Position numbers and translations under genes: made by a program. A stretch of DNA of 64,000 nucleotides, taken from NCBI RefSeq assembly GCF_030852425.1, contig NZ_NSDM01000001.1:558001-622000 (forward strand). The letters are read 5' to 3'. Shown piece after piece: positions 50,285 to 58,541 of this stretch (its first letter is position 1; each line of letters starts with the position of its first letter). The notes beneath the pieces are model-generated. The model saw only the letters and a list, made by a program, of their open reading frames with translations, was not told where the DNA came from and ran no database searches. The stretch is from Saccharothrix longispora (GTDB taxonomy: Bacteria; Actinomycetota; Actinomycetes; Mycobacteriales; Pseudonocardiaceae).

Positions 50285-51436
50285 CTACCTGCTCCCGGTC
50301 CTGGGTTCGGGCAGGTCTGCGGGCAGCGGGTAGGTGAACGCCCGGGCCGGGTCGTCGAGCGCCAGGTGGTGTCCGGTGAGGTGCCGGCGGGGGCGTTGGG
50401 CGGGGATGGTGACCCCGGCGGCGGCGATGGCGGCGCGCAGGTCGCCGACCAGCCCCTCCAGCTCGGCGATGCGGGCCTCGTAGCGCGCCTGGGCGTCGCG
50501 GTGGGCGCGGACGACGGTCCAGAGCAGCTGGTAGCTGCTGCGCTCCGGATCTGCCTGCGCGGGGGCGGGTGTCGGCTCCGGTGTCGGCACGGGTGTCGAC
50601 GCGGGTGTCGACGCGGGTGTCGGCACGGGTGTCGGCACGGGTGTCGACGCGGGTGTCGGCACGGGTGTCGCGACCAGGGTCACGGCGCCTTCGGCGGCGA
50701 CCGGCTCGACGGCTGCCTGCTCGACAGGCGCCGACTCGATGGCGATCGGCTCGACAGCAGCCGGCTCGACGGACGGCGACCCGGCCATCGGCTCGGGGGC
50801 GGTCGGCGCGGGAACCTGCCCGGCGGGGCGCAGGCGGTGCTTCCTCGCCCACTCCGGACCGCCGATCAGGGCCGTGCTCACCTCGCCCACCCCTGGCCGG
50901 AGCCAGGCCGGCCGCGACCGCGGGTCCGGGGTGCCGCCCGACGCCAGCGTGTGCAGGTAGCGGGCGGTGGCCAGCACCTCCGGCGCCCTCTCCGGGTCCA
51001 CCGCCGCCCTGATCACCGCGGCCACCCGGTTCCACGGCGGCCGGCCACCGGGCCGCGCGCCGGGGCCGATCCAGCGGCCCACCTCGGCGCGCACCGCGCC
51101 CAGCGAGCGGTTGTGCGCCCAGTGCCTGCGGTCCCGGGCGGCGTGCTTGAGGACCCTCCGGTACGCGGAGCTGAGCCGGCCGTGCCCGTCCGCCAGCTGC
51201 ACGACCAGGTACAACGCCAGCCAGCGGTGCTCGCGGGACAGGTTCGGGTCGGTGAAGTCCGCCTCCGACCGCAGTACCGCCACCACTCGCTGCTCGCGGG
51301 CACCGGTTCCGGCGCCGCCACCGTCCTGAGCCACCACCGTCGCCCCTTCCACGCATCCGTCGAGACCGCTTTCGGACGCTACGGCCGATCCCGGCGACGC
51401 ACGCGCCCAGACGGTCAAACCCCCTTTTCGTGTCAC
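50285..51436 (-). CDS. Hypothetical protein with TP-repeat linker and C-terminal coiled coil
   Basis: A 383-residue protein in three parts. Residues 50-190 are helical and Arg/Trp-rich (REHRWLALYLVVQLADGHGRLSSAYRR split by Gly, RRHWAHNRSLGAVRAEVGRW). Residues 200-290 are low complexity: VEPxAxE units, then a run of TPVP/TPAS tetrapeptides coded by 12-bp DNA repeats. The end has a coiled coil (RAHRDAQARYEARIAELEGLVGDLRAAI) and a Pro-rich tail. I do not recognise a family. The start is uncertain; a later GTG (near VVAQDGGG) is possible. Confidence 0.65.
   Translation of the reverse strand: MTRKGGLTVWARASPGSAVASESGLDGCVEGATVVAQDGGGAGTGAREQRVVAVLRSEADFTDPNLSREHRWLALYLVVQLADGHGRLSSAYRRVLKHAARDRRHWAHNRSLGAVRAEVGRWIGPGARPGGRPPWNRVAAVIRAAVDPERAPEVLATARYLHTLASGGTPDPRSRPAWLRPGVGEVSTALIGGPEWARKHRLRPAGQVPAPTAPEPMAGSPSVEPAAVEPIAIESAPVEQAAVEPVAAEGAVTLVATPVPTPASTPVPTPVPTPASTPASTPVPTPEPTPAPAQADPERSSYQLLWTVVRAHRDAQARYEARIAELEGLVGDLRAAIAAAGVTIPAQRPRRHLTGHHLALDDPARAFTYPLPADLPEPRTGSR
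50568..50675. repeat. 12-bp in-frame tandem repeat (about nine units)
   Basis: Units of the form GGTGTCGRCRCG run from 50568, eight clear and a ninth degenerate. Each codes on the minus strand for four residues, TPVP or TPAS (TPEP at the edge). The two unit types alternate irregularly, which suggests past slippage and unequal exchange within the coding frame. Confidence 0.85.
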
Positions 51437-51495
51437 CCGGCCACGCGAGCGCCGGCGCTGGGTGTCAGCCGATCAGGTGAGGCAGGATCACCCCC

Positions 51496-52797
51496 ATGTC
51501 GTTGCGCCTGCACGCCCCCGTCGTCCTGCCCTGCGATCCCGGCTGCTCCGTCCTGCGCGATGCCGTGGTCGACGTCGTGGACGGCCGGGTGGTGTTCGTC
51601 GGTCCGAGGACCGACGCCCCGGAGTTCACCGGCGAGGTCCGCGAGCTGACCGGCATCCTGCTGCCCGGCCTGGTCAACGCCCACGCGCACAGCCCGATGG
51701 TGGTGCTGCGCGGCCTCGGCGGCGACCTGCCGCTGCTGCGCTGGCTGCGCGAGGCCATGTGGCCGGCCGAGGCGAAGATGAAGCCCGAGGACATCGGGGC
51801 GGGCATGCTCCTCGGCGCGGTGGAGATGCTCCGCAACGGCGTGACGACCAGCGCGGAGATGTACTTCCACGGCGAGCAACTGGTGGACGCGGTGCTCCGG
51901 GCCGGGTCCCGGGTGCTGTTCGGCGCGGCGATCATGGACCTGCCGGGCATGCCGTGGCGGCCGATGACGGACGAGATCACCCGGTGGATCGATGCCGACG
52001 GCCTGCGGTTCGGCCCGGACGAGCGGATCGAGCTGAGCTACGGCCCGCACTCCGCGTACATCCTGTCGCCGGAGGCGCTGGGCGAGGTGGCGGGCGAGGC
52101 CCGGGAGCGCGGCGCGCTGCTCCAGATCCACGTGGCCGAGTCGCCCGAGGAGGACGTGGCGCAGCGCGAGTCGCACGGTTCGGTCCCGCGGCTGCTGGAG
52201 CAGGCGGGCGTGCTCGGCGGGCGGGTGCTGTCCGCGCACTCCGTGCACCTGTCGCCGGAGGACGTCGCGATCTACGCGAAGCACGGCGTGGGCGTGGCGC
52301 ACTGCCCCGGCTCGAACACCAAGCTCGCCTCCGGCATCGCGCCGATCCGGTCCTACGTGGACGCGGGCGTCAAGGTGGGCCTGGGCACGGACGGCCCGGC
52401 GTCCAACGACGACCTCGACCTGTTCGAGGAGGCCCGGCTCGCGGCGCTGCTGGCCCGGGTGACCGCGCTGGACGCGACCGCGATGCGGGCGGCCGACGCG
52501 CTGCTGCTGGCCACCCGGGGCGGCGCGGCGGCGCTGGGCCGAGACGACCTGGGCGCGCTGGAGCCCGGCCGGTGGGGCGACGTCGTGCACGTCGACGTGG
52601 ACGACCCGGCGTTCGCGACCGGCCTGGACGCGCCGGACGAGCAGGTGCTGGCGAACCTGGTGTGGGCCTCGGGCACGCGGCGCGTCAAGGACGTGTGGGT
52701 GGCCGGCAGGCAGGTCGTGGCCGACGGCGAGACCACCGACGTGGACCGGCACGAGGCGCAGGCCGGCGTGCGCGCCGTGTCCGAACGGCTCCGCTAG
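51496..52797 (+). CDS. Amidohydrolase, MTA/SAH deaminase-like (TrzN/SsnA branch)
   Basis: A 433-residue metal-dependent deaminase. The metal site is complete: His-x-His in PGLVNAHAHSPMV, His in LLQIHVAESPEED, His in VLSAHSVHLSPED, and Asp in GLGTDGPASNDDLD. The phrase VNAHAHSPM and the Glu in HVAESPEE are those of 5-methylthioadenosine/S-adenosylhomocysteine deaminases and related chlorohydrolases. It would convert an adenine nucleoside or other aminated ring to the oxo form in the cytoplasm. A CAGGAT hexamer near the ATG may be its -10. Confidence 0.88.
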   Translation: MSLRLHAPVVLPCDPGCSVLRDAVVDVVDGRVVFVGPRTDAPEFTGEVRELTGILLPGLVNAHAHSPMVVLRGLGGDLPLLRWLREAMWPAEAKMKPEDIGAGMLLGAVEMLRNGVTTSAEMYFHGEQLVDAVLRAGSRVLFGAAIMDLPGMPWRPMTDEITRWIDADGLRFGPDERIELSYGPHSAYILSPEALGEVAGEARERGALLQIHVAESPEEDVAQRESHGSVPRLLEQAGVLGGRVLSAHSVHLSPEDVAIYAKHGVGVAHCPGSNTKLASGIAPIRSYVDAGVKVGLGTDGPASNDDLDLFEEARLAALLARVTALDATAMRAADALLLATRGGAAALGRDDLGALEPGRWGDVVHVDVDDPAFATGLDAPDEQVLANLVWASGTRRVKDVWVAGRQVVADGETTDVDRHEAQAGVRAVSERLR

Positions 52798-52861
52798 GCA
52801 ACAGATCGACCCCCGGTGGCGTCTTGGAGGAGACGGCCGCACCCCACCGGGAGGACGCACG

Positions 52862-53416
52862 ATGCCCCGCAGGACGTTGACCGGCAGGACGTCGGCCGCC
52901 GCGCTCGTGCTCGCCTCCCTGGTCGCGGGCGCGACGCCGGTGGTCGAGGCGTCGGGGGCGGCGCCCCCGCGGGAGGCGGCGGCGCGGTTCGCCGAGCGCC
53001 AGGTTCTGCTGGTCCGGCGGTTGGTGCCCGGATCGGCGGACGTGGTGGTCGGCGCCCGCACCCGCGGCTCGGGGCACGTCGCCACCGAGGTGCGCTTCAC
53101 CACCCCGCGCGGCCCGGACGGGCTGTCCGTGCGGGTGGACGCGCCGGGCCGGTCGACGCCGGCCGGGGTGTGCGCGGCGGCCCGGTGCACGGGCGCGGTC
53201 GGTCAGCACGACGGCGGCCTGGTGGTGTTCGCCGTGGGCGCGCGCCGGCGCGCCGCCCACGGCTTCCGAGGCAACGGCGAGGTCGTGTCCGCGTCGGTGG
53301 CCGCGTCGTCGTCGGTGGCGGACCGCGCCCTCGCGTGGTTCGCCACCGACCGGGTGCTGACCTTCGCCGACCAGCCGGTCAGGGCCGGGGGCGCGGCCGC
53401 ACCACGACCTCGGTGA
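52862..53416 (+). CDS. Secreted hypothetical protein
   Basis: A 184-residue protein with a signal peptide (basic start, hydrophobic core LVLASLVAGA, cleavage near VEASGA). The mature part is beta-rich and Arg-rich with two Cys in CAAARCTG, which could form a disulfide. I do not recognise it. The ATG has a strong GGGAGG. The last 38 nt overlap the convergent SDR gene; both frames look genuine, though the Ala/Pro/Arg tail here may be a run-on. Confidence 0.6.
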   Translation: MPRRTLTGRTSAAALVLASLVAGATPVVEASGAAPPREAAARFAERQVLLVRRLVPGSADVVVGARTRGSGHVATEVRFTTPRGPDGLSVRVDAPGRSTPAGVCAAARCTGAVGQHDGGLVVFAVGARRRAAHGFRGNGEVVSASVAASSSVADRALAWFATDRVLTFADQPVRAGGAAAPRPR

Positions 53417-54062
53417 CGTGGGCGTCCTCGCCCGCGAGCACCGCGCCGAGCACGGCGGCGGCCACGGACTCCGCCCGCAGGTACAGGTTCGGCTCGTAGT
53501 CGCCGCTCTCCTGCTCGCGGACGCCGCGCTGCATGGGGGTGTCGACGCGACCGGGGTGGACCGACGTCACGCGCACGTCCTCCTCCTCGGCCCGCAGCAC
53601 GTCGGCGTAGGCGCGCAGCGCGAACTTGCTGGCCGCGTAGGCGCCCCAGTTCGGGTTGGCCCGCAGGCCCGCGCCGGAGTTGACCAGCACGACGTGGCCG
53701 CGCCCGGCGCGCAGGAGGGGCAGCGCAAGCCTGGTCAGCTCGGCGACCGCGACGACGTTGAGGTCGAACGTGCGGCGCCACACGTCGGCGCCGGTGTCGG
53801 CCAGCGCGCCGAGTTCGGCGATGCCCGCGCTGTGCACGAGGACGTCGAGGCGGTCCAGCGGGGACACCGCGCCGGCGAGCGCGTCCGGGTCGGTCAGCTC
53901 GACGGGCCACGGCCGGGCACCGCCCAGCTCGTCTGCCAGCGCGGCGAGCGCGTCGGTGTCCCGGCCGCCCAGGAGCAGGTCGTGCGTCGGCGCGAGGGCG
54001 CGGGCGGTGGCCGCGCCGATGCCGCGCGACGCACCCGTGATCAGGGCAACGGGTCGGGTCAT
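53379..54062 (-). CDS. Short-chain dehydrogenase/reductase
   Basis: A 227-residue SDR. It has ALITGASRGIGAATARAL at the N-terminus, the structural VHSAGIAELG motif (NNAG variant), and the catalytic YAASKFALRAYADVL. Length and motifs are those of classical SDRs, similar to YdfG-like enzymes. The substrate is unknown. TAATGT ends 6 nt before the ATG, so the transcript is likely leaderless. Confidence 0.92.
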   Translation of the reverse strand: MTRPVALITGASRGIGAATARALAPTHDLLLGGRDTDALAALADELGGARPWPVELTDPDALAGAVSPLDRLDVLVHSAGIAELGALADTGADVWRRTFDLNVVAVAELTRLALPLLRAGRGHVVLVNSGAGLRANPNWGAYAASKFALRAYADVLRAEEEDVRVTSVHPGRVDTPMQRGVREQESGDYEPNLYLRAESVAAAVLGAVLAGEDAHVTEVVVRPRPRP

Positions 54063-54076
54063 GGGAGGACATTAAC

Positions 54077-54135
54077 GGGCAGGGGTCCGCGCCACCGCGT
54101 CCACGTCCGCACCTCTCGGGCGCGGACCCCTGCCC
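54077..54135 (-). terminator. Terminator hairpin after the first phoX gene
   Basis: Perfect 17-bp arms (54077-54093 and 54119-54135, GGGCAGGGGTCCGCGCC and complement) with a 25-nt loop. It starts 10 bp after the phoX stop in the direction of transcription and also lies upstream of the SDR promoter, shielding that gene. Confidence 0.75.
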
Positions 54136-54144
54136 ACCCCCGGA

Positions 54145-56235
54145 TCAGCCGCAGATGCGGCCCTTGTCCTTCTTCCACGCGGCCACGACCGCGGGTCGCG
54201 GCTGGCTCGCGCCGCCGTCCGGCCAGTGCGACAGCGGGGTGTCGGCGGACGCGCCGTCGATCTCGCCCGGGTGCTGCACGGACACCAGGACGAAGTCGTC
54301 CTCGACGACCGGGCCGCACGTCTCCGCGCCGCGCGGCACGGTGAGGAACTGCTTCACCCGACCGCGGTACTTCCCCTCGACCGGCACGGCGAACAGGCCG
54401 TCGTTGGAGCCGAGCGCGTTGCCGTCGGTGGAGATCCACAGGTTGCCGCGGCTGTCGAACGCCACGTTGTCCGGGCACGAGATGGGCGAGACCTGCGACT
54501 TGTCGTAGCCGCCGAAGTAGGTGTCGGCGGCGTTCGGGTCGCCGCAGACCAGCAGCAGCTTCCAGGAGAACGCGGTCGCGGTGTTGTCGCCGCGGCGCTC
54601 CTCCAGCTCCAGCACGTGGCCGTGGCGGTTGTTGGGGCGCGGGTTGGGCTCGGTCGCGCCCTCCTTGCCCGCCTTGCCGCGGTCGGTGTTGTTGGTCAGC
54701 GCGGCGTACACGCGGCGGTTGCGCGGGTTCGGCTCGACGTCCTCGGGGCGGTCCATCTTGGTCGGGCCGACCTTGTCGGCGGCCTGCCGGGTGAAGACGT
54801 ACACCTCCTCGGCGGTGAACCCGGGCACGAACGAGCGGTTCCCGGCGGCCAGCGGGATCCACTCGCCGGTGCCGTCGAACTCGCCGTCGGACGGCAGCGC
54901 GCCGGTGCCGGGGATCTCGGCGGCCGGGCTGTCGCCGGTGAACTTCGCGACGTACAGCGTGCCCTTGTCGAGCAGCTTCTTGTTGTGCTCGCGGGCGTGC
55001 TTGCTGTTGCCGGGCTTGTACCTCTCGTCGGAGACGAACTTGTACAGGTAGTCGAAGCGCTCGTCGTCGCCCATGTACGCGACCACGCGGCCGTCGCGGG
55101 CGATGATCACGTTGGCGCCCTCGTGCTTGAAGCGGCCGAGCGCGGTGTGCTTGACCGGCGTCGAGGTCGGGTCGAGCGGGTCGATCTCGACGACCCAGCC
55201 GAAGCGGTTGACCTCGTTGGGCTCCTGCGCCACGTCGAAGCGCTTGTCGAACTTCTCCCAGCGGCGGCCGGAGGCGCCGCCGGACAGGCCGTAGCGGCTC
55301 AGGCGGGCCTTGGCGACGGGGTCGGTGACGGTGCCCGCGTTGGCGAAGTACTGGTTGAAGTTCTCCTCGCCGGACAGGACCGTGCCCCACGGGGTCACGC
55401 CGCCGGCGCAGTTGTTCAGCGTGCCGAGGACCTTCGTGCCGGACGGGTCCGCGCTGGTCTTGAGCAGGTCCGAGCCGGCGGCCGGGCCGGTCATCCTGAA
55501 CTCGGAGGTGACGGTGACGCGCCGGTTGTACCGGCGGTCGACCTTGGCTGTCAGCCTGCCGCTGCGGCGGTCGCGCTCGACCAGCACGACGGACATGCCG
55601 TGCGCGGCCCACGCGATCTCGACCTGCTCGCGGGTGGTGGAGTCGGCCCGCCAGCCGCGGAACATGGCGTCCTCGGTGCTGTACTCGTGGTTGCTCACCA
55701 TGAGCCAGCGGTCGCCGGGGCCGCCGAGCGGCACCAGGCCGCAGAAGTCGTTGTTGTAGCCGAACTGCTTGGCCTGCGCGGCGGCGGTCTGGCGGTCGAA
55801 GTCGAAGGCCGGCGCGCCGGGCAGCACCGGGTCGCCCCAGCGGATCACGACGGACTGGTCGTAGCCGTCCGGCACGACGACGCGGTCCTCGGTGTTCGGG
55901 GTGACGGCGGTGAAGTTCAGGCCGTCCTTGCGGCGACCGGCCCCCAGGTCGAGGTCCGCGTCGGTGTTCCCGCGCGGCGCGGCGGCGGCCGTGCCGGAAC
56001 CGAGGAGGCCGGCGCCCGCACCCGCGACGGCCAGCACCGCACCGGCCTTGAGCAGGCCGCGGCGACGCACGACGTCACCGACGACGTCACCGAAGTAGGC
56101 GTTGTCCGAGGTGTTGGGCGCCTCGTGGGCGCACGCGTCTCCGCAGCGGAACTTGCAGGTCATCGCCGACCGCCCGAGGGGGTGGTTGGGCAGCAGGGGC
56201 AGCAGGCGCCGACCCCGATCGGTGGATGAGGACAC
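54145..56235 (-). CDS. phoX: PhoX-type alkaline phosphatase, Tat-exported (paralogue 1)
   Basis: A 696-residue protein of the DUF839/PhoX family. The N-terminus (residues 1-56) has a Cys motif CKFRCGDAC and FGD, then a Tat signal (RRRGLLKAGAVLAVAGAGAG). The body shows the repeated metal/phosphate-site phrases GTVLSGEENFNQYF, NRFGWVVEIDPLDPTSTPVKHTALGRFKHEGA, AYMGDDERFDYLYKFVS and FDSRGNLWISTDGNALG. PhoX enzymes use calcium and iron to release phosphate from organic phosphates outside the cell. The GTG start has GGAGG 7 nt away. A PHO box lies upstream. Confidence 0.92.
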   Translation of the reverse strand: MSSSTDRGRRLLPLLPNHPLGRSAMTCKFRCGDACAHEAPNTSDNAYFGDVVGDVVRRRGLLKAGAVLAVAGAGAGLLGSGTAAAAPRGNTDADLDLGAGRRKDGLNFTAVTPNTEDRVVVPDGYDQSVVIRWGDPVLPGAPAFDFDRQTAAAQAKQFGYNNDFCGLVPLGGPGDRWLMVSNHEYSTEDAMFRGWRADSTTREQVEIAWAAHGMSVVLVERDRRSGRLTAKVDRRYNRRVTVTSEFRMTGPAAGSDLLKTSADPSGTKVLGTLNNCAGGVTPWGTVLSGEENFNQYFANAGTVTDPVAKARLSRYGLSGGASGRRWEKFDKRFDVAQEPNEVNRFGWVVEIDPLDPTSTPVKHTALGRFKHEGANVIIARDGRVVAYMGDDERFDYLYKFVSDERYKPGNSKHAREHNKKLLDKGTLYVAKFTGDSPAAEIPGTGALPSDGEFDGTGEWIPLAAGNRSFVPGFTAEEVYVFTRQAADKVGPTKMDRPEDVEPNPRNRRVYAALTNNTDRGKAGKEGATEPNPRPNNRHGHVLELEERRGDNTATAFSWKLLLVCGDPNAADTYFGGYDKSQVSPISCPDNVAFDSRGNLWISTDGNALGSNDGLFAVPVEGKYRGRVKQFLTVPRGAETCGPVVEDDFVLVSVQHPGEIDGASADTPLSHWPDGGASQPRPAVVAAWKKDKGRICG

Positions 56236-56298
56236 GCGGACCTCCGATATCGCTCAGTGGGAACTGGCCGAACGTAGGAGTGCAATCCCACGTGGAGC

Positions 56299-56337
56299 GG
56301 ACTTCGAGGTGAACGCGGGGCGAACACCTCGAAGTCC
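56299..56337 (-). terminator. Hairpin after phoX paralogue 2, enclosing a PHO box
   Basis: Perfect 13-bp arms (GGACTTCGAGGTG at 56299-56311, CACCTCGAAGTCC at 56325-56337) with a 13-nt loop, 32 bp after the stop of the second phoX gene. The PHO box of the next phoX gene lies partly in the loop and arms. Confidence 0.7.
56308..56325 (-). promoter_or_regulatory. PHO box upstream of phoX paralogue 1
   Basis: On the minus strand GTTCGCC and GTTCACC start exactly 11 nt apart (56325-56319 and 56314-56308), the direct-repeat spacing bound by the phosphate-starvation regulator PhoP in actinobacteria (unit GTTCACC plus 4 nt). It lies 73 bp before the GTG start. Confidence 0.72.
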
Positions 56338-56368
56338 CCACCGATCGAAATCACCTGGTCACCCGGGG

Positions 56369-58381
56369 TCACTCCCCGATGCGACGGCCCTCCCGCCACA
56401 CCGCGACCACCGACGGGCGCGGCTGCGAGTCGCCGCCGTCGGGCCAGTGCGACGCCGGGTTGTCCGCGCTCGCGCCGTCCACCTCGCCGGGGTGCTGCAC
56501 GCACACCGTGACGACGCGCTCGCCGATCACCGGACCGCACGTCTCCGCGCCGCGCGGGACGGTGAGGAACGCCGTGAGGTGGCCGCGCTCCCGCCCGGCG
56601 ACCGGCACCGCGTACAGGCCGTCGTTGAGGCCGCCGAGGGCGCCGCCGGAGTCGCTGGAGATCCACAGGTTGCCGTGCCGGTCGAACGCCACGTTGTCCG
56701 GGCTGGAGATCGGCGACACCCGCGACTTGTCGTAGCCCGCGAAGTACGTGTCGGGCGACGCCGGGTCGCCGCACACCAGCATCAGGTTCCAGGAGAAGGA
56801 CAGCGCGAGCGCGTCGCCGCCGCGCTCGGTCAGCTCCAGCACCTGCCCGTGCTTGTTGTCCACGCGCGGGTTCGGCTCGGTGGCGCCCTCCTTGCCCTCC
56901 TTGCCGCGGTCGACGTTGTTGCTCAGCGCGCAGTAGACGACGCCGGTGTGCGGGTGGGTCTGGATGTCCTCGGGGCGGTCCATCTTCGTGGCCCCCACCC
57001 GGTCGCCGGCGAGGCGGGTGAAGACGTAGACCTCCTCGGCGGTCATGCCGGGCACGAACGACCTGGTGCCGCTCGCCAGCGGCACCCACTCGCCGCGCCC
57101 GTCGAACCGGCCGTCGGACGGGAGCCTGCCGGAGCCGTCGATCTCGGCCGGCGGGCTGTCACCGGTGAAGCGGGCGACGTAGAGCGTGCCCTCGTCGAGG
57201 AGGGTCATGTTGTGCCGGCGGACGGACCTGCCGCCGCCGCGCCGCACCTTCTTCCGGGAGATGAACTTGTAGATGTACTCGAAGCGCTCGTCGTCGCCGG
57301 AGTAGGCGACCACGCGGCCGTCGCCGGCGATGCGGATGTTGGCGCACTCGTGCTTGAAGCGGCCGAGCGCGGTGTGCTTGACCGGCGTGGAGTCCGGGTC
57401 GTGCGGGTCGAGCTCGACGACCCAGCCGAAGCGGTTCGCCTCGTTGGGCTCCCGGGCGAGGTCGAAGCGCTCGTCGAAGCGCTCCCACTTGCGGGTGGTC
57501 GGGTTGTCCTTGATGCCGTAGCGGGTTTCGCGGGGGTCGCCGGTGGCCGCGAAGTACTGGTTGAAGTTCTCCTCGCCGGACAGGACCGTGCCCCACGGCG
57601 TGACGCCGCCCGCGCAGTTGTTGAGGGTGCCGAGGACGCGCGTGCCGGTCGGGTCGGCGCCGGTCTTGAGCAGGTCCGAGCCGGCTGCGGGACCCCGCAG
57701 CTCGAACGGCGTGGTGGCGGTGATGCGGCGGTTGCGCGGGGAGAACCGCGGGGTGAGGCGGCCGTCGCGGTCCTGGTCGACGCGGAGCACGGACAGGCCG
57801 TGCGCGGCCCACGCGACCTCGACCTGTCCACGGGTCGGGTTCGCCTCGTCGTAACCGCGGAACATGAACGGCTCGCCGGTGTACTCGTGGTTGGTGACCA
57901 GCAGGTTCGTCCGACCGGTCGGGTCGAGCGGCAGCAGCGCGGCGAAGTCGCAGTTGTAGCCGAACTGGCGGGCCTGCGCGGCGGCGGTCTGGCGGTCGAA
58001 GTCGAACGCCGGCGCGTCCGGGAACAGCGGGTCGCCCCAGCGGATGACGACGGCCTGGCGGTACCCCTCGGGGACGACGACGGCGTCGAGGGTGTTGGGC
58101 TCGACCGGCCGGAAGTCCAGGCCGCGGGCGGGGTGCCGCTCGGCCCCGGTCCCGTCGGCGGCGGGCGCGGCGTCGGCGGCGACCGTCGCGCTCGTCGCGG
58201 TGAGGGCGGCGCCGAGGACGACACCGGCCTTGATGGCGCTCCGGCGGTCGAGCAGGTCGCCGAAGTACGGGTTGCCCGAGGTGTTGGGCACGTCGTGGAA
58301 GCACGCGTCGCCGCAGCGGTACCGGCAGGTCACCGCCGCGCGACCGGGGGAGTGGTTGGCGAGCAGGGGCAGGTGTCTCAC
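56369..58381 (-). CDS. phoX: PhoX-type alkaline phosphatase, Tat-exported (paralogue 2)
   Basis: A 670-residue paralogue of the gene beside it, with the same order of elements: CRYRCGDACFHD and FGD near the N-terminus, a Tat signal (LLDRRSAIKAGVVLGAAL), GTVLSGEENFNQYF, RFGWVVELDPHDPDSTPVKHT, AYSGDDERFEYIYKFIS and FDRHGNLWISSDSGGALG. The GTG start is fixed by TAGGAGG 7 nt upstream; the frame is open for 18 more codons but without such a site. Export through Tat implies a folded, metal-loaded enzyme. Having two copies suggests different organic phosphates or metal use. Confidence 0.92.
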   Translation of the reverse strand: MRHLPLLANHSPGRAAVTCRYRCGDACFHDVPNTSGNPYFGDLLDRRSAIKAGVVLGAALTATSATVAADAAPAADGTGAERHPARGLDFRPVEPNTLDAVVVPEGYRQAVVIRWGDPLFPDAPAFDFDRQTAAAQARQFGYNCDFAALLPLDPTGRTNLLVTNHEYTGEPFMFRGYDEANPTRGQVEVAWAAHGLSVLRVDQDRDGRLTPRFSPRNRRITATTPFELRGPAAGSDLLKTGADPTGTRVLGTLNNCAGGVTPWGTVLSGEENFNQYFAATGDPRETRYGIKDNPTTRKWERFDERFDLAREPNEANRFGWVVELDPHDPDSTPVKHTALGRFKHECANIRIAGDGRVVAYSGDDERFEYIYKFISRKKVRRGGGRSVRRHNMTLLDEGTLYVARFTGDSPPAEIDGSGRLPSDGRFDGRGEWVPLASGTRSFVPGMTAEEVYVFTRLAGDRVGATKMDRPEDIQTHPHTGVVYCALSNNVDRGKEGKEGATEPNPRVDNKHGQVLELTERGGDALALSFSWNLMLVCGDPASPDTYFAGYDKSRVSPISSPDNVAFDRHGNLWISSDSGGALGGLNDGLYAVPVAGRERGHLTAFLTVPRGAETCGPVIGERVVTVCVQHPGEVDGASADNPASHWPDGGDSQPRPSVVAVWREGRRIGE

Positions 58382-58391
58382 TCGTGCGCCT

Positions 58392-58424
58392 CCTACGGTC
58401 GATCCGGGACCAACCGACCGTAGG
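58392..58424 (-). promoter_or_regulatory. Leader hairpin touching the phoX ribosome site
   Basis: CCTACGGTCG (58392-58401) and CGACCGTAGG (58415-58424) form a perfect 10-bp stem with a 13-nt loop in the leader of the second phoX gene. It covers two bases of the GGAGG ribosome site, so it could limit translation. Confidence 0.5.
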
Positions 58425-58429
58425 CCGGC

Positions 58430-58447
58430 GTTCACCGGTTGTTAACC
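58430..58447 (+). promoter_or_regulatory. PHO box between phoX paralogue 2 and the HAD gene
   Basis: GTTCACC (58430-58436) and GTTAACC (58441-58447) repeat with 11-nt spacing; a weaker GTTCCCC follows at 58453. The site reads on the plus strand, toward the HAD gene, and lies 49 bp before the start of the divergent phoX gene. PhoP bound here could act on both. Confidence 0.7.
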
Positions 58448-58541
58448 CACGAGTTCCCCGGCGGCCGGCACGGCGTCGACGGGCCGCCCCGACATCCGGT
58501 CGGCGCGGTGGAGCGGCCGCGCTCGCACTACGGTCGGCGGT

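Noticed and set aside
50568..50675. Regular repeats that at first recall a CRISPR array
   Set aside because: Units are 12 bp with no spacers and keep the reading frame of a protein, giving TP tetrapeptides. No cas gene is present.
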